Shown here piece after piece: positions 1 to 7,228 of a stretch of DNA of 7,255 nucleotides. This DNA comes from Methylotenera sp. UBA6020. Lineage in GTDB: Bacteria; Pseudomonadota; Gammaproteobacteria; Burkholderiales; Methylophilaceae. The stretch lies in assembly GCA_002429455.1 (NCBI GenBank), contig DIZU01000199.1, positions 1 through 7,255 of the forward strand, in the 5' to 3' direction. A model generated the notes under the pieces. That model saw only the letters and a program-made list of their open reading frames with translations, was not told the origin of the DNA and ran no database searches. Numbering within the stretch: the first letter of the stretch is position 1; each line of letters starts with the position of its first letter. The translations under genes and the position numbers were made by a program.

Positions 1-404
1 GATGCGCCAATAATCGCTGGAATGTCAGAATCAATTTCCGGGTCTGACGACATGACTGTCGCCACCACTTGCACTTCGTTGTAAAACGCTTCAGGAAATA
101 GCGGGCGTAATGGACGATCGATTAAACGTGATGTCAGTGTTTCTTTTTCTGAAGGACGACCTTCGCGCTTGAAAAAACCACCTGGAATTTTACCGGCAGC
201 ATAGGTTTTTTCCATGTAATCTACAGTCAACGGGAAAAAATCCTGACCCGCTTTAACTTCAGTTTTACCGACTACCGTCACCAAAACTACAGTGTCGCCA
301 TAACTCACCAGCACTGCGCCATCGGCTTGACGGGCTATTTCACCTGTTTCAATGGTGAGCTCATGCGCACCATATTGAATACTTTTTTTCACTTTATTAA
401 ACAT
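1..404 (-). CDS. pnp: Polyribonucleotide nucleotidyltransferase (PNPase), N-terminal part, runs off the left edge
   Basis: Phosphorolytic 3'-to-5' exoribonuclease that releases nucleoside diphosphates; in related bacteria it acts in mRNA decay and the degradosome. The minus strand reads from ATG at 402-404 to the window edge without a stop, giving 134 full codons plus 2 nt of a protein normally near 700 aa. What is visible is the start of the first RNase PH-like domain: [20 protein letters not shown], then [20 protein letters not shown] (residues 21-40), [20 protein letters not shown] (62-81) and [16 protein letters not shown] (92-107). FFKR at 77-80 corresponds to the FFRR RNA-contact loop of E. 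coli PNPase, with a conservative Lys. An AGGA ribosome-binding site at 411-414 lies 6 nt before the ATG, which supports this start. The second RNase PH core, KH and S1 domains lie outside the window. The gene follows rpsO after a terminator-like hairpin, as in many proteobacteria. Confidence 0.97.
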   Translation of the reverse strand, partial: MFNKVKKSIQYGAHELTIETGEIARQADGAVLVSYGDTVVLVTVVGKTEVKAGQDFFPLTVDYMEKTYAAGKIPGGFFKREGRPSEKETLTSRLIDRPLRPLFPEAFYNEVQVVATVMSSDPEIDSDIPAIIGA

Positions 405-430
405 TTTTTATCCTTTTCTCTTTTAATTTT

Positions 431-452
431 CGTTATTCACAACCCAATAACG
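431..452 (-). promoter_or_regulatory. Stem-loop in the pnp leader
   Basis: A perfect 7-bp inverted repeat, CGTTATT at 431-437 and AATAACG at 446-452, with an 8-nt loop, sits 17 nt upstream of the pnp ribosome-binding site. In E. coli a longer leader hairpin is cut by RNase III and the product is used by PNPase for autoregulation. A similar role here is inference by position only. The stem is AT-rich and short for an RNase III target. A second GTTATT upstream in the leader could pair with the same AATAAC arm, so alternative folds are possible. Confidence 0.4.
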
Positions 453-525
453 AACGCACAATATTGATTAATCTCAATAACAGCCATCGGTCACCAAGGC
501 TTAAAAGTTAAGCAACCAGTACAAC

Positions 526-554
526 AGTTTATTAATTCGATAAATCATTTACAA
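526..554 (-). promoter_or_regulatory. Weak sigma70-like promoter candidate for pnp
   Basis: TTGTAA at 549-554 (4 of 6 to the -35 consensus), a 17-nt spacer and TAAACT at 526-531 (4 of 6 to the -10 consensus) lie just downstream of the rpsO terminator hairpin and about 120 nt before the pnp start. A promoter here would let pnp be expressed past the terminator. Such partial matches are common in AT-rich DNA, so this is tentative. Confidence 0.25.
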
Positions 555-555
555 C

Positions 556-596
556 AAAAAAGCCGAGGCACTGCTTATACAGTGCGGTCGGCTTTT
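556..596 (-). terminator. Intrinsic terminator or attenuator between rpsO and pnp
   Basis: On the minus strand a long hairpin forms from two paired blocks. The outer block pairs AAAAGCCGA (from 588-596) with its complement at 558-566, and the inner block pairs GCACTG with CAGTGC (580-585 with 568-573). The two are separated by a small asymmetric internal loop (1 nt against 2 nt) and capped by a 6-nt loop at 574-579. The descending arm runs into six T residues (556-561), the normal layout for a factor-independent terminator. It lies 65 nt beyond the rpsO stop, where E. coli has the rpsO terminator that lets part of the transcripts continue into pnp. On the plus strand the T run is only four, so it is probably one-directional. 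Confidence 0.85.
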
Positions 597-600
597 CATT

Positions 601-650
601 TCACACACAAAACAAAAGGTTAAAGAACGAATTGTTTTGTGCACATGTGA
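601..650 (-). promoter_or_regulatory. Long stem-loop in the rpsO 3' untranslated region
   Basis: A perfect 10-bp inverted repeat (CACAAAACAA at 606-615 and TTGTTTTGTG at 632-641) encloses a 16-nt loop. It is extended by five more pairs (TCACA at 601-605 with TGTGA at 646-650) across a 4-nt one-sided bulge at 642-645. The structure starts 11 nt after the rpsO stop and ends 4 nt before the terminator stem, so the rpsO message would carry two hairpins in a row. It could be an RNase processing site or a 3'-end stabiliser. The function is not shown by the sequence. Confidence 0.5.
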
Positions 651-661
651 TTGGCAGTCAA

Positions 662-931
662 TTACTTACGTAGACCTAGACGTGCGATCAATGCTTGATA
701 ACGCTCAACGTTTTCACGTTTAAGGTAATCCAGCAATTTACGACGTTGGCTAACCATTGCCAATAAACCACGACGTGAGTGGTGGTCTTTTTTATTGCTT
801 TTAAAGTGGTCTGTTAAGTAGCTGATACGGCTAGTTAAAAGCGCAACTTGCACTTCTGGACTACCAGTATCATTTGCACTTTGTTGATATTCGCCAACGA
901 TTTTGGCGCGTTCCGCTGCAGTTGTTGCCAT
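662..931 (-). CDS. rpsO: 30S ribosomal protein S15
   Basis: Primary 16S rRNA-binding protein of the small subunit. It binds the helix 20-21-22 junction, organises the central domain and forms a bridge to the 50S subunit. The 89-aa product has exactly the usual family length. Signature stretches are [17 protein letters not shown] (residues 20-36), then [10 protein letters not shown] (47-56) and [12 protein letters not shown] (60-71), with the RNA-contacting T22/G23/S24, H42 and D49-H50-H51-S52 all present. The ATG at 929-931 is preceded by TAGGA at 939-943, 7 nt away, so the start is secure. It stands 131 bp after truB with its own promoter (1022-1050) and leader, and is followed by a terminator before pnp. 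It is therefore probably transcribed both from the upstream operon and independently. S15 represses its own translation in several bacteria, and the leader here contains a hairpin near the ribosome-binding site. Confidence 0.99.
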   Translation of the reverse strand: MATTAAERAKIVGEYQQSANDTGSPEVQVALLTSRISYLTDHFKSNKKDHHSRRGLLAMVSQRRKLLDYLKRENVERYQALIARLGLRK

Positions 932-954
932 AACTTAATCCTAACTTGTAGATG

Positions 955-972
955 TTTTGCGTCAATGCAAAA
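955..972 (-). promoter_or_regulatory. Hairpin in the rpsO leader, possible S15 autoregulatory element
   Basis: On the minus strand TTTTGC (967-972) pairs perfectly with GCAAAA (955-960) around a 6-nt loop. The hairpin ends 11 nt upstream of the TAGGA ribosome-binding site. A second small inverted repeat (ATGCA/TGCAT, 996-1011) lies near the predicted 5' end of the leader. S15 autoregulation through structured leaders is established in E. coli and other bacteria, but those RNAs are unrelated in form, so assigning this one is inference. I could not identify the three-way junction or GU/GC pairs that S15 usually recognises. Confidence 0.4.
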
Positions 973-1021
973 GCAGCCCATAATCTTAGCCGCGAATGCA
1001 TTCATTTGCATGAACCGCCGC

Positions 1022-1050
1022 ATTGTAAATATAAAGCAATGATTTATCAA
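1022..1050 (-). promoter_or_regulatory. Sigma70-type promoter upstream of rpsO
   Basis: TTGATA at 1045-1050 (5 of 6 to TTGACA), a spacer of exactly 17 nt and TACAAT at 1022-1027 (5 of 6 to TATAAT) make this the best promoter match in the window. It begins 12 nt beyond the truB stop codon and would start transcripts near 1013-1015, leaving a leader of about 82 nt before rpsO. The bases just after the -10 box (1015-1021, GCGGCGG) form a GC-rich discriminator, typical of ribosomal promoters inhibited by ppGpp. The stringent-control reading is inference. Confidence 0.75.
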
Positions 1051-1062
1051 TCTTTTTTTATA

Positions 1063-1977
1063 TTAATTAGCAGAGTCTTTGCCTACAATTAAACGCTTAG
1101 GTGTAATTTTTCCATCACTTTGCTGTTCGCCTAAACCTAAAAAATCTTGTTGTTCATTATAAAGTCGTAACAATCCTTGCGGGATCTTCCCGCTCTGCCA
1201 TACGGCCTGGCCTTGCTGCAAATAAAAAGTGCTATCGGCATCTAGTACCAGCGCGGGCAAATGCTGTACGGCACTATCTACCGGCATTAACAATAATATA
1301 CGCTGCTCTGCTGACATTGCCTCAAACTTCTCCAAGGTAATCGCTTGCGCTATTTGATAATTAGCCGTGACGGTTCTACGCAAAGCTATTAAATGGGCAC
1401 CACAGCCAAGCAGATTGCCAATATCCTCAGCTAGGGTTCGAATATAGGTACCTTTGCTGCACGTGACGGTAATAATTGCTACGTCGTGCGTAAAACTATT
1501 GGGAGTAATGCTATGTATTGTAATGACACGCGGCTTACGTTCGATTTCAACACCCTCACGAGCGTACTCATAAAGCGCTTTACCTTCATGCTTTAAAGCA
1601 GAATACATAGGGGGTATTTGGCTAATTTCACCAACAAACTGCTGACAAACCTGCTCAAACTGCATCTGGCTAACACGCACAGGACGTGTGGCTAAAACTT
1701 CACCTTCAGCGTCTCCTGTACTGGTTGTGATGCCTAATTTTAGAGTTGCAACATAGGTCTTATCTGCATCCGTTAAATAGTGTGCAAATTTAGTTGCTTC
1801 ACCAAAACAAAGCGGTAGCAAGCCAGTGGCTAGTGGATCTAGTGTGCCGGTATGTCCTGCTTTTGCTGCCTTAAATAGTAGCTTTGCTGTTTGCAGCGCC
1901 TGATTAGATGAGTAGCCATGCGGCTTATCTAACAATAGCACGCCATTGATGTTTTTTTTGGGTCTTCTGTACTGCAA
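1063..1977 (-). CDS. truB: tRNA pseudouridine(55) synthase TruB
   Basis: Isomerises U55 to pseudouridine in the T-loop of tRNAs and also acts as a tRNA chaperone. The 304-aa product is close to the E. coli length. The catalytic motif AGHTGTLDPLATGLLP is at residues 40-55 with the nucleophile Asp47. KTYVATLKLG follows with the active-site Tyr75, then GTYIRTLAEDIG with Arg180 and LIALRRT with Leu200. The C-terminal 60-70 residues form a PUA-like region. The start appears to be TTG at 1975-1977: no ATG or GTG lies in frame between the upstream stop at 1990-1992 and the conserved NGVLLLDKPHG, which begins at residue 11. No clear Shine-Dalgarno sequence precedes the TTG. The gene begins 26 nt after rbfA, so translation may depend on ribosomes finishing rbfA. 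A run of eight A residues (coding strand, 1952-1959) falls at codons 7-9. Confidence 0.97.
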   Translation of the reverse strand: MQYRRPKKNINGVLLLDKPHGYSSNQALQTAKLLFKAAKAGHTGTLDPLATGLLPLCFGEATKFAHYLTDADKTYVATLKLGITTSTGDAEGEVLATRPVRVSQMQFEQVCQQFVGEISQIPPMYSALKHEGKALYEYAREGVEIERKPRVITIHSITPNSFTHDVAIITVTCSKGTYIRTLAEDIGNLLGCGAHLIALRRTVTANYQIAQAITLEKFEAMSAEQRILLLMPVDSAVQHLPALVLDADSTFYLQQGQAVWQSGKIPQGLLRLYNEQQDFLGLGEQQSDGKITPKRLIVGKDSAN

Positions 1978-2003
1978 TGGTCTGGGTATTTACGACTGAA
2001 TAT

Positions 2004-2360
2004 TTATGATTTGTCTGGTTTTGAAGCTAGTGCTTTATCAATCAATTTTGACATCATCATGCCATTATCAATCGATGCGTCATAGACGAAATGCAGCTGT
2101 GGTACGGTACGAAGCAACATGCGCTTAGCCAGTTGCGTGCGTAAATAGCCAGCAGACTTCTCCAGCCCTTGTTGCAGGCTATCGCTGGCCTTACTGGCAC
2201 TGTAAAAAATCTTGGCATGCGCCATATCGCCGGTAACCTCAACAGCGGTAATGGTCACCATGCTAACGCGTGGATCTTTAACTTCAAATTGCAGCAAGTC
2301 AGCTAATTCGCGCTGCATTTGCTCGGCAACACGGTGACTACGGGAGAATTCTTTAGCCAT
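2004..2360 (-). CDS. rbfA: 30S ribosome-binding factor A (RbfA)
   Basis: Late 30S assembly factor that binds near the 5' helix of 16S rRNA; in E. coli it supports growth in the cold. The 118-aa product starts MAKEFSRSHRVAEQMQRELA and contains KDPRVSMVTITAVEVTGDMAHAKIFYS (residues 28-54) and the C-terminal DASIDNGMMMSKLID (94-108), all typical of the family. Ser69-Ala70-Gly71 sits where RbfA has the AxG helix kink in place of the usual KH-domain GxxG. The reading frame is open for 12 further codons upstream, to 2396 inside infB. The ATG at 2358-2360 is preferred because the family protein begins MAKEFSR and a GGAG element lies 7 nt before it. Only 10 nt separate the infB stop from this ATG, so translation is likely coupled to infB. 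Confidence 0.98.
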   Translation of the reverse strand: MAKEFSRSHRVAEQMQRELADLLQFEVKDPRVSMVTITAVEVTGDMAHAKIFYSASKASDSLQQGLEKSAGYLRTQLAKRMLLRTVPQLHFVYDASIDNGMMMSKLIDKALASKPDKS

Positions 2361-2367
2361 TAGAGGA

Positions 2368-2373
2368 CTCCTA
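2368..2373 (-). promoter_or_regulatory. rbfA ribosome-binding site overlapping the infB stop codon
   Basis: TAGGAG on the minus strand: its first three bases (2371-2373) are the TAG stop of infB and GGAG (2368-2371) is the Shine-Dalgarno core. It is 7 nt from the rbfA ATG. It fixes the rbfA start at 2360 and means that a ribosome terminating on infB sits directly over the rbfA initiation region. Confidence 0.85.
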
Positions 2374-5139
2374 AAGTGTTCTCGCCACTTCAACAACTTC
2401 GTAAACTTCTAAAATATCACCCACTTCAATGTCGTTAAAGTTTTTAAGTGACAATCCGCATTCAAAGCTGTTTTTCACTTCTTTTACATCATCTTTGAAG
2501 CGTTTGAGTGAATCCAACTCGCCTGTATGAACGATCACATGATTACGCAACACACGTACTTTCGAGTTGCGTTTAATCATACCGTCTTGCACATAACAAC
2601 CGGCCACTGCACCTATTTTAGAAATACGGAACACTTCACGAATCTCTACGGTACCGATCATGCTTTCTTTTTGTTCTGGCGGCAACATACCACCTAGTGC
2701 GGCTTTGATTTCATCCACGGCTTCATAAATAATATTGTAGTAACGCACATCAACGCCTAGCGTATCAATCAGCTTACGTGCGCCTGAATCCGCGCGCACA
2801 TTAAAGCCGATTAACACCGCTTTAGAGGCGGCACTGAGGTTCACGTCTGACTCACTAATCGCCCCAACGCCCGTGTGAATAATATGCACTTTGACTTCGC
2901 TGGTAGATAATTTTTGCAAGCTGGTAGCTAAAGCTTCGTAAGAACCTTGTACATCAGATTTAATAATCAGGTTCAGTGTTTGCACTACGCCTTCACCCAT
3001 TTGATCGAACATATTTTCGAGTTTAGCGGCTTGCTGTTTGGCCAATTTCACATCACGGAATTTACCTTGGCGGAAGTTTGCAATTTCACGGGCTTTACGC
3101 TCGTCATTCAACACAATCATTTCTTCGCCCGCATTTGGTACATCGGACAAACCTTGAATTTCTACTGGCATTGACGGGCCAGCTTCTTTAATATCGTTGC
3201 CCGATTCATCTAGCATGGCACGCACTTTACCAAAAGTGGAGCCGACTAAAATCATATCGCCACGTTTGAGCGTGCCTGACTGCACTAAAATAGTTGTGAC
3301 CGGACCACGGCCTTTATCTAAGCGCGCTTCTACTACCAGGCCTTTTGCCGGAGTGTTTTTAGGGGCTTTCAGTTCCAATAGCTCAGCTTGTAAAAGTACC
3401 GCCTCTAATAACTCGTCAATACCTTGACCGGTTTTAGCCGACACTTCTCTAAACATCACTTCGCCGCCGAAATCTTCTGGCACCACTTCTTGTGCCACCA
3501 ACTCCAGTTTTACTCGCTCAGGCTGTGCACCAGGTTTATCCACTTTGTTGATAGCTACGACCAAGGGCACGCCAGCCGCTTTAGCATGGTGAATCGCCTC
3601 TATGGTTTGTGGCATCACACCATCGTCTGCCGATACAACCAGAATCACCACATCGGTGGCTTTTGCACCGCGTGCACGCATTGCAGTAAAGGCTTCATGG
3701 CCCGGTGTATCCAAGAAAGTCACCATACCGCGCGGCGTTTCTACATGGTATGCGCCAATATGTTGCGTAATGCCACCAGCCTCGCCTGAAGCCACACGGC
3801 TACGACGAATGTAATCGAGCAATGAGGTTTTACCATGGTCAACGTGACCCATGACGGTCACTACTGGCGGACGAGTTTCCAGCACCGCTTCCGCATGTTC
3901 ATCTTCTTCTATGAATGTATCTGGATCATTAGGTGCGGCCGCAGCGGCTTTATGTCCCATTTCTTCGACAATAATAATGGCTGTTTCCTGGTCTAGCACT
4001 TGGTTAATGGTTACCATCATGCCCATACCCATGAGCGTTTTGATCACTTCACCAGACTTCACTGACATTTTATGGGCTAACTCAGCCACAGTAATCGTTT
4101 CTGGCACCAAGACTTCGTAAACAATGGCTTCGGTTGGTACAGTAAACGCATGTTGTTGATCATCATCTGATTGATGTGATCTATTTTTACCTTTAGGTGC
4201 ACGCCAGCCAGCTTTACCGCCTGCAACGTCACCACGTGTTTTCAAGCCACGTTTTTTGTTCTCAGCGTCAGTCCACTCTTTATTATTACCTTTACCTTTT
4301 TTCGCATCTTTTACCGCAGGTTTTGCAGCACCCTCTTTAACTACCGGCTTGTGCAAGGTACCTTCAGACAGTTTGGTAGCTTTAACTTTTGCCGCTTCTG
4401 CATCTGCCAGCTTTTTGGCTTCATCATCCAAACGACGCTGTATTAGTTCTTGTTTTTTACGTAAGTCATCGGCTTGCATAGCGGCTAGTGTTGCATGACG
4501 TTTAGCCTCATGCTCACGCAAGGCAATCTCATCTGCACCCAACAAATCTTTGCGGCTAATGGTTTGCTTGACAATCACCGGCTCAACTACGACAGCCGGC
4601 TCTACGATTGCAGGCTCAACCGCCACTGGTTCGGCAATGACAACGGGCGCAGACACTGGCGCTTCTGGCTCAGGCGCCACTTCGATGGGTTCAGCTACAA
4701 CTGGTACTGCCGGGGCTTCTTGCACTTCCGGCGACGCAACAACTGCAGCCTCAACTGGCATCGCAACTTGCGCATCTGGCACGTCGAGAACTTCCGCAGC
4801 CGATACTGGCTCGGCTACTTCTTGCTCGCTTAAATCTGCATCTTCACGTTGCTCTATGACACGTTTTTTACGCACCTCGACTTGAATGGTGCGCGCCTTG
4901 CCGGTGTTGTCCGTTTTTTTAATTTCGGTGCTAGATTTGCGCGTCAACGTAATTTTATTCTTAGGGGCAAGCGTGCCGTGCTCTTTACGCAAATGCTCCA
5001 GCAGTGCAGTTTTATCATTTTCGCTCAGTTGATCTTCAGCGTTTGATTTATGCACGCCAGCACTCTTTAGCTGCTCTAATAACAATGCTGTTGGCAGCTT
5101 TAGTTCGCCAGCAAATTGTTCTACGGTTGTTTGTGCCAT
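2371..5139 (-). CDS. infB: Translation initiation factor IF-2
   Basis: GTPase that brings fMet-tRNA to the 30S subunit and promotes 50S joining. The product is 922 aa, slightly longer than the 890 aa of E. coli IF2. A first IF2-N domain covers about residues 1-52. It is followed by a Pro/Val/Glu/Ala-rich linker (about 108-190) and a charged, probably helical region (about 197-255), then a Lys/Gly-rich segment. A second IF2-N domain lies at about 336-395. The G domain starts near 424: P-loop GHVDHGKT 431-438, switch I Thr458 in [14 protein letters not shown] 477-482 with the catalytic-type His481, NKVD 531-534 and SAKTG 567-571. Domains II-III follow, with [10 protein letters not shown] at 728-737, then a C-terminal initiator-tRNA-binding domain ending in VEVARTL. 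All GTPase motifs are intact. The ATG is preceded by GGAG at 5147-5150, 7 nt away. It lies 134 bp after nusA. Confidence 0.99.
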   Translation of the reverse strand: MAQTTVEQFAGELKLPTALLLEQLKSAGVHKSNAEDQLSENDKTALLEHLRKEHGTLAPKNKITLTRKSSTEIKKTDNTGKARTIQVEVRKKRVIEQREDADLSEQEVAEPVSAAEVLDVPDAQVAMPVEAAVVASPEVQEAPAVPVVAEPIEVAPEPEAPVSAPVVIAEPVAVEPAIVEPAVVVEPVIVKQTISRKDLLGADEIALREHEAKRHATLAAMQADDLRKKQELIQRRLDDEAKKLADAEAAKVKATKLSEGTLHKPVVKEGAAKPAVKDAKKGKGNNKEWTDAENKKRGLKTRGDVAGGKAGWRAPKGKNRSHQSDDDQQHAFTVPTEAIVYEVLVPETITVAELAHKMSVKSGEVIKTLMGMGMMVTINQVLDQETAIIIVEEMGHKAAAAAPNDPDTFIEEDEHAEAVLETRPPVVTVMGHVDHGKTSLLDYIRRSRVASGEAGGITQHIGAYHVETPRGMVTFLDTPGHEAFTAMRARGAKATDVVILVVSADDGVMPQTIEAIHHAKAAGVPLVVAINKVDKPGAQPERVKLELVAQEVVPEDFGGEVMFREVSAKTGQGIDELLEAVLLQAELLELKAPKNTPAKGLVVEARLDKGRGPVTTILVQSGTLKRGDMILVGSTFGKVRAMLDESGNDIKEAGPSMPVEIQGLSDVPNAGEEMIVLNDERKAREIANFRQGKFRDVKLAKQQAAKLENMFDQMGEGVVQTLNLIIKSDVQGSYEALATSLQKLSTSEVKVHIIHTGVGAISESDVNLSAASKAVLIGFNVRADSGARKLIDTLGVDVRYYNIIYEAVDEIKAALGGMLPPEQKESMIGTVEIREVFRISKIGAVAGCYVQDGMIKRNSKVRVLRNHVIVHTGELDSLKRFKDDVKEVKNSFECGLSLKNFNDIEVGDILEVYEVVEVARTL

Positions 5140-5211
5140 CTTGTTGCTCCAGTGTTCTTTTCCTAAGCTTTATTGCCTAGCGTTACTGCTTTTTAATACT
5201 TTTAATGCGCC

Positions 5212-5240
5212 AATTTATGGTTAAGACCAAATTTTTGCAA
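5212..5240 (-). promoter_or_regulatory. Weak promoter candidate in the nusA-infB gap
   Basis: TTGCAA at 5235-5240 (4 of 6), a 17-nt spacer and TAAATT at 5212-5217 (4 of 6) form the best sigma70-like match I found in this 134-bp AT-rich gap. It would give infB a second, internal promoter with a leader of about 65 nt. No terminator hairpin with a T run is visible in the gap, so read-through from nusA is expected in any case. Confidence 0.2.
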
Positions 5241-5273
5241 GTCCATTTTTTGACTGCATACTAAAAATTCGAT

Positions 5274-6740
5274 TTATTTAAACCAAGGTGCGCGTGCGGT
5301 CATAATCAAGGTTTTTGCACGCTCGGCATCCATGTTGGTGATTTCCACCAACTCATCGACGGCCAACTCAGCTAAATCATCCATAGTAGGCACACCTTTA
5401 GAAGCTAACAAATGCGCAGTTGCCTCATCCATGCCTTCCATCGTTAACAAATCTTCAGCGGCTTCTTCTACTTTTTCTTCCTTAGCAATCGCCTCTGTCA
5501 ATAAAGCTGCGCGAGCGCGTTTGCGTAACTCTTCGATGGTATCTTCATCAAACGCATCAATTTCATTCATTTCGGCTAACGGCACATAGGCAATCTCTTC
5601 TAAGGTACTAAAGCCTTCTTGTACAAGAATCTCCGCCACTTCTGCATCCACGTCCAGCTTTTCCATAAACAGCTGGCTTACACCGGCATACTCTTCCTGG
5701 TTTTTCTGTGCCGCTTGATCTACGGTTAGAATATTCAGCGTCCAGCCAGTCAACTCTGAAGCCAAGCGCACATTTTGACCATTACGGCCAATTGCCAGTG
5801 CCAACTGCTCTTCATCCACCACTACGTCCATGCTGTGCGCGTCTTCATCGACAACAATACTGGAAACTTCTGCCGGTGACATTGCATTAATCACAAATTG
5901 CGCGGGCTCCATGCTCCACAACACAATATCAACGCGCTCACCAGCCAACTCACCGGTCACGGCCTGCACACGTGAACCACGCATACCTACGCAGGTACCC
6001 ACAGGGTCTATACGCTGGTCATTACTTTTAACGGCAATTTTTGAGCGCAGGCCAGGGTCACGCGCTGCGGCACGAATCTCTAACAAACCCTCTTCAATTT
6101 CCGGCACTTCTAATTCAAATAAACGCACCAAGAAATCAGGTGTAATTCTTGATAGAATCAACTGCGGACCACGACCGCCACGCTCAATACGTGAAAGGAA
6201 AGCACGCACACGGTCACCCACTCGCAAATTTTCTTTAGGAATCATTTGCTCACGTGGCAATAAAGACTCAATACGGCCCACTTCAATAATGGCGTTGCCT
6301 TTTTCCATGCGCTTGATCACGCCTGTAACTAATTTTTCATCGCGCGCCAAAAAGTCTTCCAGGATCTGCTCGCGCTCAGCTTCACGCACTTTTTGCAGAA
6401 TCACTTGTTTAGCAGCTTGCGCGCCAATGCGGCCGAACTCGATACTTTCTAGTGGCTCTTCGTAATAATCGCCAGTATTCAAGCCTTTTGAGCGCTCATC
6501 TTCGTCATCAATTTGATAAGCTGAATTTTCCAACAAATCATATTCCACATATTGCCAGCGTCTAAATGTTGCATACTCACCAGTTTCGCGATCAATCGCC
6601 ACGCGGACGTCGGCATCGTCATGATGTTTTTTCTTGGTGGCTGAAGCCAATGCAAGCTCTAGCGCGGTAAAGATCACCTCTTTAGTCACGTTTTTTTCAT
6701 GCGCTAAGGCATCTACCAATAATAAAATTTCACGACTCAT
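5274..6740 (-). CDS. nusA: Transcription termination/antitermination factor NusA
   Basis: RNA polymerase-associated elongation factor that modulates pausing, intrinsic and Rho-dependent termination, and antitermination of rRNA operons. Counting from the second of two adjacent ATG codons, the product is 488 aa, beginning [18 protein letters not shown] as in betaproteobacterial NusA. Its domains are an N-terminal polymerase-binding domain (about 1-125), an S1 domain (about 136-198, [19 protein letters not shown]), KH1 with the GMRG loop (252-255), KH2 with the GRNG loop (318-321), and two C-terminal acidic helix-hairpin-helix repeats (about 355-415 and 425-488). The repeats are the proteobacterial extension known to bind the alpha subunit and lambda N in E. 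coli. No key motif is missing. The gene lies between rimP (74 nt upstream) and infB, the standard operon order. Confidence 0.98.
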   Translation of the reverse strand: MSREILLLVDALAHEKNVTKEVIFTALELALASATKKKHHDDADVRVAIDRETGEYATFRRWQYVEYDLLENSAYQIDDEDERSKGLNTGDYYEEPLESIEFGRIGAQAAKQVILQKVREAEREQILEDFLARDEKLVTGVIKRMEKGNAIIEVGRIESLLPREQMIPKENLRVGDRVRAFLSRIERGGRGPQLILSRITPDFLVRLFELEVPEIEEGLLEIRAAARDPGLRSKIAVKSNDQRIDPVGTCVGMRGSRVQAVTGELAGERVDIVLWSMEPAQFVINAMSPAEVSSIVVDEDAHSMDVVVDEEQLALAIGRNGQNVRLASELTGWTLNILTVDQAAQKNQEEYAGVSQLFMEKLDVDAEVAEILVQEGFSTLEEIAYVPLAEMNEIDAFDEDTIEELRKRARAALLTEAIAKEEKVEEAAEDLLTMEGMDEATAHLLASKGVPTMDDLAELAVDELVEITNMDAERAKTLIMTARAPWFK

Positions 6741-6747
6741 CATCTAT

Positions 6748-6751
6748 CTCC
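6748..6751 (-). promoter_or_regulatory. nusA ribosome-binding site that favours the second of two ATG codons
   Basis: GGAG on the minus strand lies 4 nt from the first ATG (6741-6743) and 7 nt from the second (6738-6740). Every other clear start in this window has 6-7 nt between its Shine-Dalgarno core and the ATG. NusA homologues begin MSREIL, so the second ATG is the likelier start. The alternative adds only one Met. Confidence 0.65.
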
Positions 6752-6814
6752 GACTATAAATTGCAGGTTAACTGCTTTAATACATTAAATTCCTATATTT
6801 TAGGACGCGTGCAT

Positions 6815-7228
6815 TTAGAACACCGGGTTCAAGCGCGACTTATCAATATTGGTCAACGCTATTTTGTACGTAACACCTTCACATTCCAGCAACAGATGGC
6901 CGTCTTCTAACCCACGTAAAAACCCTAAAAAATTCTTTTTTGTCACTTTGTCTTCTTTTCCAGCCGCTTTAGCACTAGCAACCAACTCAATCATGGGCAC
7001 ACGCAGCTTAACTGTAGCGCGCTCGCCGATGAACCGAATAAAATCCGTTTCTTTTTTCAGGACACGATCCATGCCAGGAGACGAAACCTCCAAACGGTCG
7101 TAGTCAATATCATTCTCCACAGCCAATAAGTTACCAAGCTGATTACTTACCAAAGTACAGTCATCAATATTGACGCTATCTTTAATGTCTACCGGGTTTT
7201 GCTTATCAATAAACACGCGCAATACTTT
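6815..7228 (-). CDS. rimP: Ribosome maturation factor RimP, 5' end missing at the sequence edge
   Basis: RimP binds free 30S subunits and is needed for efficient pseudoknot and S12-dependent small-subunit maturation. The genomic part encodes 137 residues from LysValLeuArgValPheIleAsp to the TAA at 6815-6817. Family marks are VFIDK, NIDDCTLVSNQLGNLL, the hallmark LEVSSPGMDR (residues 46-55 counting from the first genomic codon), a C-terminal Sm-like domain after about residue 60, and the ending NIDKSRLNPVF. By comparison with E. coli RimP about 30-35 N-terminal residues are absent. The reading frame can be extended to a GTG at 7241-7243, giving an N-terminus MYKRQ, but those five codons lie in sequencing adapter and must not be taken as the protein start. 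nusA follows after about 70 bp with no terminator, only a 5-bp AT-rich inverted repeat at 6791-6805. Confidence 0.95.
   Translation of the reverse strand, partial: KVLRVFIDKQNPVDIKDSVNIDDCTLVSNQLGNLLAVENDIDYDRLEVSSPGMDRVLKKETDFIRFIGERATVKLRVPMIELVASAKAAGKEDKVTKKNFLGFLRGLEDGHLLLECEGVTYKIALTNIDKSRLNPVF

Noticed and set aside
835..1050. A 71-codon minus-strand reading frame covering the rpsO leader and start (835-1050)
   Set aside because: It overlaps rpsO out of frame, has no ribosome-binding site, begins inside the rpsO promoter and resembles no family I know. It is a chance frame.
2361..2396. A longer rbfA product starting at 2396
   Set aside because: The extra 12 residues fall inside infB, are not part of the RbfA family N-terminus (MAKEFSR...), and the good ribosome-binding site points to the ATG at 2358-2360.
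2947..4885. Many plus-strand open frames opposite infB, including 111-121 codon ones at 3424-3789 and 4550-4885
   Set aside because: They are antisense to well-conserved IF2 coding sequence, have unnatural compositions (for example a Thr/Ser/Ala/Gly-rich product opposite the VEP linker) and lack ribosome-binding sites.
5830..6465. A 211-codon plus-strand frame opposite nusA
   Set aside because: It mirrors the conserved NusA S1 and KH coding region on the other strand. Its product is Arg/Ser-rich with no recognisable domain, so it is a shadow of nusA.
6791..6805. Inverted repeat TCCTA/TAGGA in the rimP-nusA gap, as a possible terminator
   Set aside because: The stem is only 5 bp, AT-rich and not followed by a T run, so it is not a credible terminator.
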